The notes under the pieces were generated by a model. The model searched no databases. It had not been told where the DNA came from and was given only the letters and a program-made list of their open reading frames with translations. A program made the translations under genes and the position numbers. Of a stretch of 64,000 nucleotides of DNA, positions 1 through 6,767 are shown in pieces. Positions within the stretch are counted from its first letter, which is position 1. Each line of letters opens with the position of its first letter. Source of the stretch: Trebonia sp963843745 (GTDB taxonomy: Bacteria; Actinomycetota; Actinomycetes; Streptosporangiales; Streptosporangiaceae); assembly GCA_963843745.1 (NCBI GenBank), contig CAWJLP010000019.1, forward strand, positions 62,001-126,000, given 5' to 3'.

Positions 1-309
1 GCGGTCCTCCGCCGGGTGACAGCGGCCGGGAGTATGGGCGAATAGTCCCGGCGCAGGCCCGGGTCCATCACGCTCATACCCCTGACAACGCCCGGCCTGA
101 AGCCGCGTGAGCTGAGGCTCTCCGGACTCGTCTGGCGCCACCCGTCCCTGGCGAGCGGCGACTAGCGCCACGCTGAGGACGACGAACCCGACCACGATCG
201 CCAACCACACGAACCACACATGGCTCAACCGCCAGGTCCACAGCAGGGCGGCTATGACGCCGAGCAAGAGTATGCCGAGTGTCGAATATCGCAGTCTGGT
301 GCTCCGCAT
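1..309 (-). CDS. Partial hypothetical two-TM membrane protein
   Basis: Open frame running off the left edge, so the C-terminus is missing. It starts at the ATG at 307-309. The first ~55 residues hold two hydrophobic segments (about residues 9-26 and 31-53) separated by a short WRLSH loop, followed by a charged polar tail. No family is recognised. The start lacks a clear Shine-Dalgarno sequence and the frame is open further upstream, so the start is uncertain. It is divergent from the permease at 721. Confidence 0.45.
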   Translation of the reverse strand, partial: MRSTRLRYSTLGILLLGVIAALLWTWRLSHVWFVWLAIVVGFVVLSVALVAARQGRVAPDESGEPQLTRLQAGRCQGYERDGPGPAPGLFAHTPGRCHPAEDR

Positions 310-410
310 GACAGAAGCGAGGGTAGCCACCGGCTCACCGCAGGTCAATGAGATGCCGACGCGAACCGGCAGGGCATCGCCCGCTCTTGGCAGGACGACC
401 GTCGCCTTGA

Positions 411-431
411 CTCGTGAATAGCTTCACAAGC
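411..431. promoter_or_regulatory. Operator-like dyad, copy 1 of a shared motif
   Basis: The core is GTGAA-TAGC-TTCAC, flanked by CTC and AAGC. The same 21 positions occur at 6429-6449 with only the two central bases changed. The dyad symmetry plus conservation at two unlinked promoters suggests a common regulator, which is not identified. Confidence 0.35.
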
Positions 432-610
432 GGTTTGCCCAATTTTCTGCCCGCTAAGGTGCGGCGCAAACCCAGCCTCTTTGAAACTCACAGGTAATTA
501 CCGTGTCATCACGATGTGACGCTGCGCATGTGTCATTATTCCGCCCGTAGGCGGGGTGCAACGCTCTGAACTGCGTTATGAAACCGAATCCGCGACAACA
601 CTTCTCATAG

Positions 611-638
611 GTGATGATCATCCCTACGATGATCTCAC
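611..638. promoter_or_regulatory. Operator-like dyad before permease
   Basis: Arms GTGA(t)GATCAT at 611-621 and ATGATCTCAC at 629-638 pair with a single bulged base. It lies about 80 bp upstream of the permease start, a position suited to a repressor or activator site. The binding factor is unknown. Confidence 0.3.
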
Positions 639-720
639 TCTGCTCATATGGCACGCTAGCAACCCACCCTGACGGGGGGGACACGCCCCACGGGGCAAGA
701 TCGAGAAAAGAGCATCGATC

Positions 721-2410
721 ATGGCTACTGAAACTGGGTCTACGGGGGCTCCCGCAAGCCAGCCGGCGGATGTCGGTCTGCGGCGGGAGATGGGACTGAT
801 CGGGGCAACCTGGGCGTCCGAGACCTCCATCATCGGCTCGGGCTGGCTGTTCGGCGCGCTGTTCGCCGCGCAAGCGGCGGGGACCGCGGCCTTGCTGGGA
901 TGGGTCATCGCCGGAGTCATCGTCATCATCCTCGCGCTGGTCCACGCCGAGCTGGGCGGGATGTACCCGGTGTCCGGCGGGACCGCGAGGTTCCCGCACT
1001 TCGCGTTCGGCAGCATCGCCGGCATCTCGTTCGGCTTCTTCTCCTGGCTGCAGGCGGTCACGGTAGCGCCGATCGAGTGTTTCGCCGTGATGCAGTACGG
1101 GTCCTACTACTGGCACGGCCTCTACAACAGCACCTCGGGTAACGTCACCGGGCTGGGCTTCGCCATGACGGTCGTGCTGATGGCGTCCTTCACCGCGATC
1201 AACTTCCTGGCCATCGGCCTGTTCTCCAAGGTCAACGCCGGCATCACGTGGTGGAAGGTCGCGGTCCCGGTCCTCGCTATCATCGTGCTGCTGTTCAAGT
1301 TCCACCCCAGTAACTTCGGGGCGGGCGGCGGCTTCATGCCCTTCGGCATCAAGGCCCTGTTCGCCGCCATCCCCTCGGCCGGTATCGTGTTCGCCTATCT
1401 CGGCTTCGAGCAGGCCGACCAGCTGGCCGGCGAGATCAAGGACCCGCAGAAGAACCTGCCACGGGCGATCCTCATCGCTACCGGGATCGGCATCTTGATC
1501 TACGTCATGCTGCAGGTCGCGTTCATCGGAGCCATCCCGCACAGCCTGATCTCGGGTCCGCTGGGCTGGGCGGGCATACCCAAGACCAACGAAATAGCCG
1601 ATCGGGCCGTTCGCTGGCCTGGCGGGCGTCGTCGGGCTCGGCTGGCTCGCGATCATCCTGCGGATCGACGCGTTCGTCTCGCCGTTCGGCACCGGCCTGA
1701 TCTACCAGACGTCGACCTCGCGCGTCGGGTACGGCCTGGGCCGCAACCGCTACTACCCGCAGCTGTTCACCAGAGTGGACAGCCGGGGCGTGCCCTGGTT
1801 CAGCCTGATCATCGCGTTCCTGTTCGGCCTGCTGTTCCTGCTGCCCTTCCCGAGCTGGCACTCCCTGGTCGGCCTGGTCACCTCCGCGAGCGTGCTGATG
1901 TACGCCGGAGCGCCGCTGTCGCTGGCGGCGTTCCGCGGGCAGGTCCCTGAGGCGCCCCGGCCCTACCGGATGCCCGGCGCCGTCGTGGTCGCGCCACTCG
2001 CGTTCGTCTTCGCCAACCTGCTCATCTACTGGTCGGGCTTCGAGGTGCTCTGGAAGCTCGCCATCGCGATCGTTATCGGGTACGTGCTGATCGGCATCTT
2101 CATGTACTTCGACCCGCAGCGGCCGCCGCTGGACTGGAGGTCCGCGCAATGGCTGCCGGTGTACCTGATCGGCATGGGCATCATCTCCTGGCAGGGCCAG
2201 TTCAGCGGCCAGTCCAGCAAGACGCCGCTGGCGCCGACGAACACCAACAACCTCCCGTTCTGGTGGGACATGCTGGTGGTGGCGGCCTTCAGCCTGGCCA
2301 TCTTCTACTGGGCACAGGCCACCAAGCTGAAGCGCGAGGAAATGCTCGATCTGGTCGCGCGGCAGAGTGCGCAGCCACAGGCTGACTTGCCCGAGATGCC
2401 AAGGCACTAG
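721..2410 (+). pseudogene. APC-family amino acid permease with one frameshift
   Basis: Two overlapping frames together encode one ~560-residue permease of the amino acid-polyamine-organocation superfamily, an integral membrane transporter. The first part (721 to about 1600) has an N-terminal TM1 with the GSGWLFGA signature and about seven hydrophobic helices; the reading then must move to the next frame between 1598 and 1606, where the residues GPFAGLAG, IDAFVSPFG and the last helices continue to 2410. A stop at 1595-1597 in the second frame bounds the shift point tightly. The substrate is not predictable. It may be a true pseudogene or a one-base assembly error; the rest of the protein is well preserved. 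It is followed by a strong hairpin. Confidence 0.85.
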
Positions 2411-2443
2411 GTCCGGCCCGTCATCCCGTTACAGCGACAAGCC

Positions 2444-2480
2444 GTCGGCCCCGCCCCCTCCCGGAGGATGCGGGGCCGAC
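2444..2480. terminator. Bidirectional terminator hairpin
   Basis: Perfect 11-bp inverted repeat, arms GTCGGCCCCGC (2444-2454) and its complement (2470-2480), with a 15-nt loop. It sits between the convergent 3' ends of the permease and sodX. There is no U-tract, which is common for actinomycete terminators. Confidence 0.65.
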
Positions 2481-2513
2481 GCGGTCACCACGGGCCCGTT
2501 CGGATAAAGGATT

Positions 2514-2825
2514 TTAGGAGCGCCGCGGCGGCCAGTAGCGGACCAGCACCCGGCCGACGATCTTCTCCTCGGGCACCGGGCCGAAGCGGCCGCTGTCCAC
2601 CGCGCCCGCCGCCGGATTGTCCGACTGAAGCCACCAGCCGCCCTCCACGCGCCTGGCCGCGCGCTTCACCAGCAGGAAGCCCGGGCGGGACGGGTGCCAG
2701 GCGAGCACCACCTGACCTGGACGGATGCGCCGGGTACGGCGGGCGAGCAGCCAGTCGCCAGGACGCAGCGCGGGCAGCATGGACTGCTCGGCGACCTCGA
2801 CGCGCAGCAACGGCCAGCCGTGCAC
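2514..2825 (-). CDS. sodX: Nickel-type superoxide dismutase maturation protease (S26)
   Basis: 103-aa S26-family serine protease that removes the leader of the Ni-SOD precursor so that His1 can ligand nickel. The catalytic dyad is visible: Ser15 in EQSMLP and Lys54 in LLVKRA, followed by the S26 box SDNPAAGAVDS. The usual signal-peptidase membrane anchor is absent, as in this small soluble-like branch. It starts at a GTG, with GGAAG about 8 nt upstream. It is divergent from sodN, with about 70 bp between the starts, which supports the assignment; in streptomycetes the two genes are normally in the same direction. Confidence 0.85.
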   Translation of the reverse strand: MHGWPLLRVEVAEQSMLPALRPGDWLLARRTRRIRPGQVVLAWHPSRPGFLLVKRAARRVEGGWWLQSDNPAAGAVDSGRFGPVPEEKIVGRVLVRYWPPRRS

Positions 2826-2896
2826 GTTTAGCTTCCATCCTACGGAGTAGTGTCGGAAGTGAAACCTTACTGATCTGGTACGGAGAAAGGGAATCG

Positions 2897-3304
2897 ATGA
2901 GGCTGCTCACCCGGCTGTTCGCGCCGACGTCCGTCGCTCATGCCCACTGCGACCTGCCCTGCGGCGTCTACGACCCCGCGCAGGCCCGAATCGAGGCGGA
3001 GTCTCTCAAGGCTATTGACGAGAAGTATGCCCAGAACTCGGACCCCGAGTTCAGGACCCGCTGCCTGATCATCAAGGAGCAGCGTTCCGAGCTCGTCAAG
3101 CACCACCTGTGGGTGCTGTGGACGGACTACTTCAAGCCGCCGCACTTCGAGAAGTACCCGCAGCTGCACCAGCTCTTCAACGAGGCCACCAAGCTGGCCG
3201 GCGCCGCGGGCACGAAGGGCAGCACCAACGTCGCCACGGCGGACGAGCTGCTGGCCAAGATCGAGGAGATCTCCAAGATCTTCTGGGAGACCAAGCAGGC
3301 CTGA
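2897..3304 (+). CDS. sodN: Superoxide dismutase [Ni]
   Basis: 135-aa precursor of nickel superoxide dismutase, which converts superoxide to peroxide and oxygen in the cytoplasm. After a 16-residue leader ending in AHA comes the Ni-hook HCDLPCGVYDP, whose His1, Cys2 and Cys6 bind nickel once the leader is cut off. The remainder is the all-helical hexamer-forming domain. GGAGAAAGG precedes the ATG at 2897, so that start is preferred over the longer open frame upstream. It pairs with the divergent maturation protease and is followed by two palindromes, the second of them terminator-like. Confidence 0.95.
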   Translation: MRLLTRLFAPTSVAHAHCDLPCGVYDPAQARIEAESLKAIDEKYAQNSDPEFRTRCLIIKEQRSELVKHHLWVLWTDYFKPPHFEKYPQLHQLFNEATKLAGAAGTKGSTNVATADELLAKIEEISKIFWETKQA

Positions 3305-3305
3305 C

Positions 3306-3321
3306 GCCGGCGGCCGCCGGC
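3306..3321. repeat. Perfect GC palindrome after sodN
   Basis: A 16-nt perfect palindrome (GCCGGCGG and its complement) begins two bases after the sodN stop. It may add to termination together with the hairpin that follows. Confidence 0.4.
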
Positions 3322-3334
3322 CACATCGACGTGG

Positions 3335-3365
3335 CAGCGCCATCCCCGATATCCGGGGGGCGCTG
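3335..3365 (+). terminator. Terminator-like hairpin of sodN
   Basis: CAGCGCC (3335-3341) pairs with GGCGCTG (3359-3365), with an inner CCCCG/CGGGG stem and a 5-nt loop; only a two-base bulge interrupts it. It lies 31 bp past the sodN stop. Confidence 0.65.
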
Positions 3366-3414
3366 CCGCGTCGCGTTTATGCCATGGAGCGGATGACGGT
3401 AAGTTGCAGTCAGG

Positions 3415-3435
3415 GGCCGGCGATCATCGCCGGCC
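3415..3435. promoter_or_regulatory. Perfect 21-nt dyad before the anti-sigma gene
   Basis: Arms GGCCGGCGAT and its exact complement around a single central C, 24 nt upstream of the GTG start of the anti-sigma gene. It could be an operator or an mRNA hairpin near the ribosome binding site that controls translation; a terminator is less likely because it is 110 bp from sodN. Confidence 0.4.
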
Positions 3436-3459
3436 GGGTGAGATGACCGACGGAGAAAC

Positions 3460-3891
3460 GTGACAGAAGACACCGCCGCTACCACGGCCGTGCCGGCCGG
3501 CCGCGAGACGGCCGACTACGTGCACGTCAGGATGCCAGCGGAGAGCGCGTACCTGTCCGTGCTGCGCACCGCCACCGCCGGGCTGGCGGCGCGGCTCGAC
3601 TTCACTCTCGACGAGATCGAGGACCTGCGCATCGCGATCGACGAGGCCTGCGCCATGCTGCTCGCGCAGGCGATCCCCGGTACCGACCTGGAGTGCGGCT
3701 TCGAGCTCGGCGCCGACCAGGTGACGATCACGGTGTCGGTGACCGCGGCCCAGGCCAAGATGCCCGCCAAGGACACGTTCGCGTGGACGGTGCTGTCCGC
3801 CCTCGCCGGAACCGTGGACTCCCGGCTCGGGCCCGGTGACCGGGTGGCGATCGTGCTTGTCAAGCGCCGCGGCGGAGCGGGGTCAGGGTGA
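3460..3891 (+). CDS. RsbW-like anti-sigma factor (HATPase kinase fold)
   Basis: 143-aa GHKL/HATPase_c protein of the RsbW type, which would bind and hold the sigma factor encoded by the next gene and may phosphorylate an anti-anti-sigma partner. The segment DFTLDEIEDLRIAIDEACAMLL (about residues 47-68) carries the N-box glutamate and acidic residues (EDLRIAIDEA). Later ATP-lid motifs are weak, as is common in actinobacterial members. It overlaps the sigma gene by 4 nt (GTGA), implying translational coupling. No anti-anti-sigma gene is present nearby. Confidence 0.85.
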   Translation: MTEDTAATTAVPAGRETADYVHVRMPAESAYLSVLRTATAGLAARLDFTLDEIEDLRIAIDEACAMLLAQAIPGTDLECGFELGADQVTITVSVTAAQAKMPAKDTFAWTVLSALAGTVDSRLGPGDRVAIVLVKRRGGAGSG

Positions 3892-4733
3892 GCAGCGAGT
3901 ACGAGGTCTTCGAGGTCGCGGTGAGTCCGGTGAGCGAGGAGCCCCCGCCGCCGCTGCCGCGGACCGACCATTCCACGCCCGACCGGACGCAGGCCCGCGA
4001 GCTGTTCGAACGGCTCACGATCCTGCCGCATGACGACCCGGAGCGCGCGCGGATCAGGGCCACCCTGGTCGAACTGCACCTGCCGCTCGTGGAGTACCTG
4101 GCGCGCCGGTTCCGCAACCGGGGCGAGTGGCTTGACGACCTCACCCAGGTCGCGACCATCGGGCTGATCAAGTCCATCGACCGGTTCGACCTCGAGCGCG
4201 GCGTGGAGTTCTCCACCTACGCCACGCCCACCATCGTCGGCGAGATCAAGCGGCACTTCAGGGATAAGGGCTGGGCCGTCCGGGTGCCGCGGCGGCTGCA
4301 GGAGCTCAAGCTCTCGCTCACCAAGGCGATCGGCGAGCTGGCGCAGCGCGAAGGCCGCGCGCCCACCGTCAGCGAGCTCGCCGCGCACCTGCAGATGTCG
4401 GAAGAAGAGGTGCTCGAGGGCCTGGAGTCGGCCAACGCGTACTCCACCGTCTCGCTGGACGCGCCGGACTCTGGCGACGAGGACGCGCCCGCGGTCGCCG
4501 ACTCGCTCGGCATGGTCGACGACGCACTGGAGGGCGTGGAGTACCGGGAATCGCTGAAGCCGCTGCTCGAGCGGCTGCCGCCGCGGGAGAAGAAGATCCT
4601 GCTGCTGCGGTTCTTCGGCAACATGACCCAGTCGCAGATCGCCGCCGAGCTCGGCATCTCCCAGATGCACGTGTCCCGGCTGCTGGCGAGGACGCTGACT
4701 CAGCTCAGGGACGGGCTGACGATCGACGATTAG
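3888..4733 (+). CDS. SigB/SigF-family RNA polymerase sigma factor
   Basis: 281-aa group 3 sigma factor of the SigB/SigF/SigG stress family. Region 2 spans about residues 60-125 (LDDLTQVATIGLIKSIDRFD, then the FSTYATPTIVGEIKRHFRDKGW block), region 3 about 150-185, and region 4 with its helix-turn-helix about 225-275 (LPPREKKILLLRFF, TQSQIAAELGISQMHVSRLL). The N-terminal 30 residues are proline-rich. It is coupled to the upstream anti-sigma gene. The promoters it would read have the form GTTT-N14-16-GGGTA, and one such site occurs at 26982-27005. Confidence 0.92.
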   Translation: MSSEYEVFEVAVSPVSEEPPPPLPRTDHSTPDRTQARELFERLTILPHDDPERARIRATLVELHLPLVEYLARRFRNRGEWLDDLTQVATIGLIKSIDRFDLERGVEFSTYATPTIVGEIKRHFRDKGWAVRVPRRLQELKLSLTKAIGELAQREGRAPTVSELAAHLQMSEEEVLEGLESANAYSTVSLDAPDSGDEDAPAVADSLGMVDDALEGVEYRESLKPLLERLPPREKKILLLRFFGNMTQSQIAAELGISQMHVSRLLARTLTQLRDGLTIDD

Positions 4734-5178
4734 CGGGGGGCTTGGGCTTGCTGGAGACGGGAGCCTCCTCGGCCGGCGCGGGCCCGCTGAGGGCCCGCAG
4801 GCTGGGCGGCGCCAGCAGCCCGGCGAGCCCGGCAAGCGCGAGCAGCAAGGCGGGCACCCCCCAGTCGAACCGGTGGGCCTGCAGCAGGTAGACGGCGATC
4901 ACGCCGGTGAGCACCTGGGTCATCACCGCGGGCGTGCGGCTCCACGGCCTGACGCGGGCGAGCCCTGCCGCGATCACGACCAGCCCGGCGGCCACGATGA
5001 ACGCCAGCAGGGTCAGCCCGATCCCGCTGGACGACTGAGACGAGCGCCCGGCGGCGGTGTCGACGGCGGTGAGCACGCCGGCCACGGCCAGGCCCAGCGC
5101 CTCCGCGGCCTGCACCCCCGCGGCCAGCAGGAGCGTGCGGGGTACGCCTTCGCGGCTTTCGCCATAACGCATACCCAT
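4705..5178 (-). CDS. Small integral membrane protein, function unknown
   Basis: 157-aa protein starting at ATG 5176-5178 (MGMRYGESREG). It has four hydrophobic segments: about residues 17-40, 56-76, 84-101 and 105-125, then a proline/lysine-rich cytoplasmic tail. Its 3' end overlaps the 3' end of the sigma factor gene by 29 bp, and its start is 39 bp from the divergent lipid kinase. No enzymatic motif is seen. The long open frame upstream of this start is antisense to the lipid kinase gene and is not used. Confidence 0.7.
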   Translation of the reverse strand: MGMRYGESREGVPRTLLLAAGVQAAEALGLAVAGVLTAVDTAAGRSSQSSSGIGLTLLAFIVAAGLVVIAAGLARVRPWSRTPAVMTQVLTGVIAVYLLQAHRFDWGVPALLLALAGLAGLLAPPSLRALSGPAPAEEAPVSSKPKPPANRRSSARP

Positions 5179-5217
5179 AAGTCTCGCATCCTCTCCGGCA
5201 CCGTTAACCTGAGCATC

Positions 5218-6174
5218 GTGCGCGCGCTGCTGATCATCAACCCTCACGCGACCTCCATGTCCGGGCGCGACGCCGGCCTGGTTGTCCGCGCACTCGGCTC
5301 CCGGCTCGAACTGGAGACCGCGCAGACACGCTATCGCGGCCACGCCCGTGAACTGGCCGCCGCCTCGGCGGAGGCCGGATTCGACCTCGTGGTGACCTTC
5401 GGCGGTGACGGGACGGTCAACGAGGTCGTCAACGGGCTGATGCGCTGCCAGGTCCCCGCGACGGACCCGGCCGCTGCCGGGGAAGCGGCGCCGGCCCGGC
5501 GGCCGGCGATCGCGGCGGTGCCCGGCGGCGGCGCCAACGTGTTCGCGCGCACGCTCGGGCTGCCGCCCGACCCGGCCGAGGCGGTGCACCGGATCCTGGC
5601 CGCGGTGGACTCGGGGACCTGGCGCACCATCGGGCTCGGGCTCGCCGGGGATCGCTATTTCACGTTCAGCGCCGGCCTCGGCGTCGATGCCGAGGTCGTC
5701 GCGGACGTCGACCGGCGCCGCGCCAAGGGCAGGCGGGCGTCGACGATGCTGTACCTGCGGATGGGACTGCGCCGGTACTACGGGACCGACCGGCGCCACC
5801 CGGCCCTCACGCTGACCGCCCCTGACCGGCCGCCGGTGACCGGGCTGTTCATGGGCGTGGTCACCAACAGCTCACCGTGGACGTACCTTGGCAGCCATCC
5901 GGTCCGCCCGGCGCACGCCGACCTCAGCTCAGGCCTGGACCTGTTCGCGCTGCGCCGGCTGCGTACCCTGTCGACGCTGGCGGCGCTTCGCCACATGATG
6001 CACACGCCCAGCGACCTGCCGTCGGTCCGCGATGTGGTCAGCGCGGCGGCGCTGACCGAACTGACACTCGAGGCCGACCGCCCGATCGCCTTTCACATTG
6101 ACGGCGAGTACCAGGGCGAAACCGAGGGTGTTTCTTTCCGTTTTGTCCCCGAAGCACTCTGTGTCGTCGCGTGA
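5218..6174 (+). CDS. Diacylglycerol kinase-family lipid kinase
   Basis: 318-aa protein of the DAGK catalytic-domain family (YegS/BmrU/LCB5), which phosphorylates lipids such as diacylglycerol at the membrane. Diagnostic motifs are INPHAT near the N-terminus, the nucleotide-binding GGDGTVNEVVNG (residues ~63-74) and PGGGANVFAR (~103-112). The GTG at 5218 gives the normal family start; the frame upstream lacks family similarity. It is divergent from the small membrane protein gene. A perfect 9-bp inverted repeat follows 7 bp after the stop. Confidence 0.88.
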   Translation: MRALLIINPHATSMSGRDAGLVVRALGSRLELETAQTRYRGHARELAAASAEAGFDLVVTFGGDGTVNEVVNGLMRCQVPATDPAAAGEAAPARRPAIAAVPGGGANVFARTLGLPPDPAEAVHRILAAVDSGTWRTIGLGLAGDRYFTFSAGLGVDAEVVADVDRRRAKGRRASTMLYLRMGLRRYYGTDRRHPALTLTAPDRPPVTGLFMGVVTNSSPWTYLGSHPVRPAHADLSSGLDLFALRRLRTLSTLAALRHMMHTPSDLPSVRDVVSAAALTELTLEADRPIAFHIDGEYQGETEGVSFRFVPEALCVVA

Positions 6175-6181
6175 CCCACAC

Positions 6182-6209
6182 ATTTGGTGTGATCGATCTG
6201 ACACCAAAT
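6182..6209. promoter_or_regulatory. Inverted repeat with CRP-like core
   Basis: Perfect 9-bp arms ATTTGGTGT (6182-6190) and ACACCAAAT (6201-6209) with a 10-nt spacer. Inside lies TGTGA-N6-TGACA (6188-6203), one base from the CRP consensus TGTGA-N6-TCACA. It could be a terminator for the lipid kinase gene or a regulatory site ~305 bp upstream of whiB1. Confidence 0.4.
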
Positions 6210-6428
6210 TCGTAATACTCGTTTGCCGCGCCCCCTTGCGTTGGCTCTGCCCTGTTGAGAGGCTAGATCTCGTGCCTGGGGAGTGACGTCCCGCCGGGGT
6301 ATTGAGCGTGGCCGACACGGATGCGTCACCCTTCGGAGCGTGTCCGGGCTCACCCTGATGTCCGGGCGTAATCAACTCGGCACTAGCAAAGATCGGGAAT
6401 AAGGAACTGTTCCCGACATATCGCATAG

Positions 6429-6449
6429 CTCGTGAAATGCTTCACAAGC
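6429..6449. promoter_or_regulatory. Operator-like dyad, copy 2 of a shared motif
   Basis: GTGAA-ATGC-TTCAC core with the same flanks as 411-431; only two central positions differ. It ends 63 bp before the whiB1 start, within likely promoter or 5' UTR DNA. Confidence 0.4.
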
Positions 6450-6512
6450 ACTGAGTGGCGTGTGGCGGCCAGCATCGATGACCAGCCGCGACGCCGAGAA
6501 GGAGTGAGCACC

Positions 6513-6767
6513 ATGGACTGGCGTCACGTCGCCGCCTGTCGTGAGGTAGATCCTGAGCTGTTCTTCCCGATCGGAAACAGCGGGCCTGCGCTCCTCCAGA
6601 TCGAAGAAGCCAAACAGGTCTGCCGGCGCTGCACGGTGCTTGAGGACTGCCTCCGCTGGGCCATCGACAGCGGCCAGGACGCCGGGGTGTGGGGCGGCAT
6701 GAGCGAGGAGGAGCGGCGGGCGGTCAAGCGCCGCACGGTCCGGCTGCGCGCGCGGGCCCACGTCTAG
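6513..6767 (+). CDS. whiB1: WhiB1/WblE-type iron-sulfur transcriptional regulator
   Basis: 84-aa Wbl protein, the exact length usual for WhiB1/WblE. The [4Fe-4S] ligands are Cys9, Cys37, Cys40 and Cys46 (C-X2-C-X5-C), followed by the GVWGGM turn and a basic C-terminal tail (AVKRRTVRLRARAHV) for DNA binding. WhiB1 binds region 4 of the principal sigma factor and senses nitric oxide. GAAGGAG at 6498-6504 fixes the ATG. The stop overlaps by 3 bases the stop of the convergent kinase gene, the arrangement also known for whiB1/pdtaS in mycobacteria. Confidence 0.92.
   Translation: MDWRHVAACREVDPELFFPIGNSGPALLQIEEAKQVCRRCTVLEDCLRWAIDSGQDAGVWGGMSEEERRAVKRRTVRLRARAHV

Larger units (their letters stand above)
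310..720. other. Intergenic region upstream of the APC permease
   Basis: No convincing gene is seen in these ~410 bases. It holds a dyad at 411-431 (GTGAA-N4-TTCAC) that recurs upstream of whiB1 and a second dyad at 611-638 about 80 bp before the permease start. No consensus promoter was identified. Confidence 0.4.

Noticed and set aside
454..1692. 412-codon minus-strand frame opposite the permease
   Set aside because: Composition is that of an antisense shadow (D/E/R-rich, no motif), while the plus strand encodes a clear permease.
3375..3402. Possible SigB-type promoter before the anti-sigma gene (GTTT ... CGGTA)
   Set aside because: Spacer is 18 nt instead of 14-16 and the -10 is CGGTAA rather than GGGTA.
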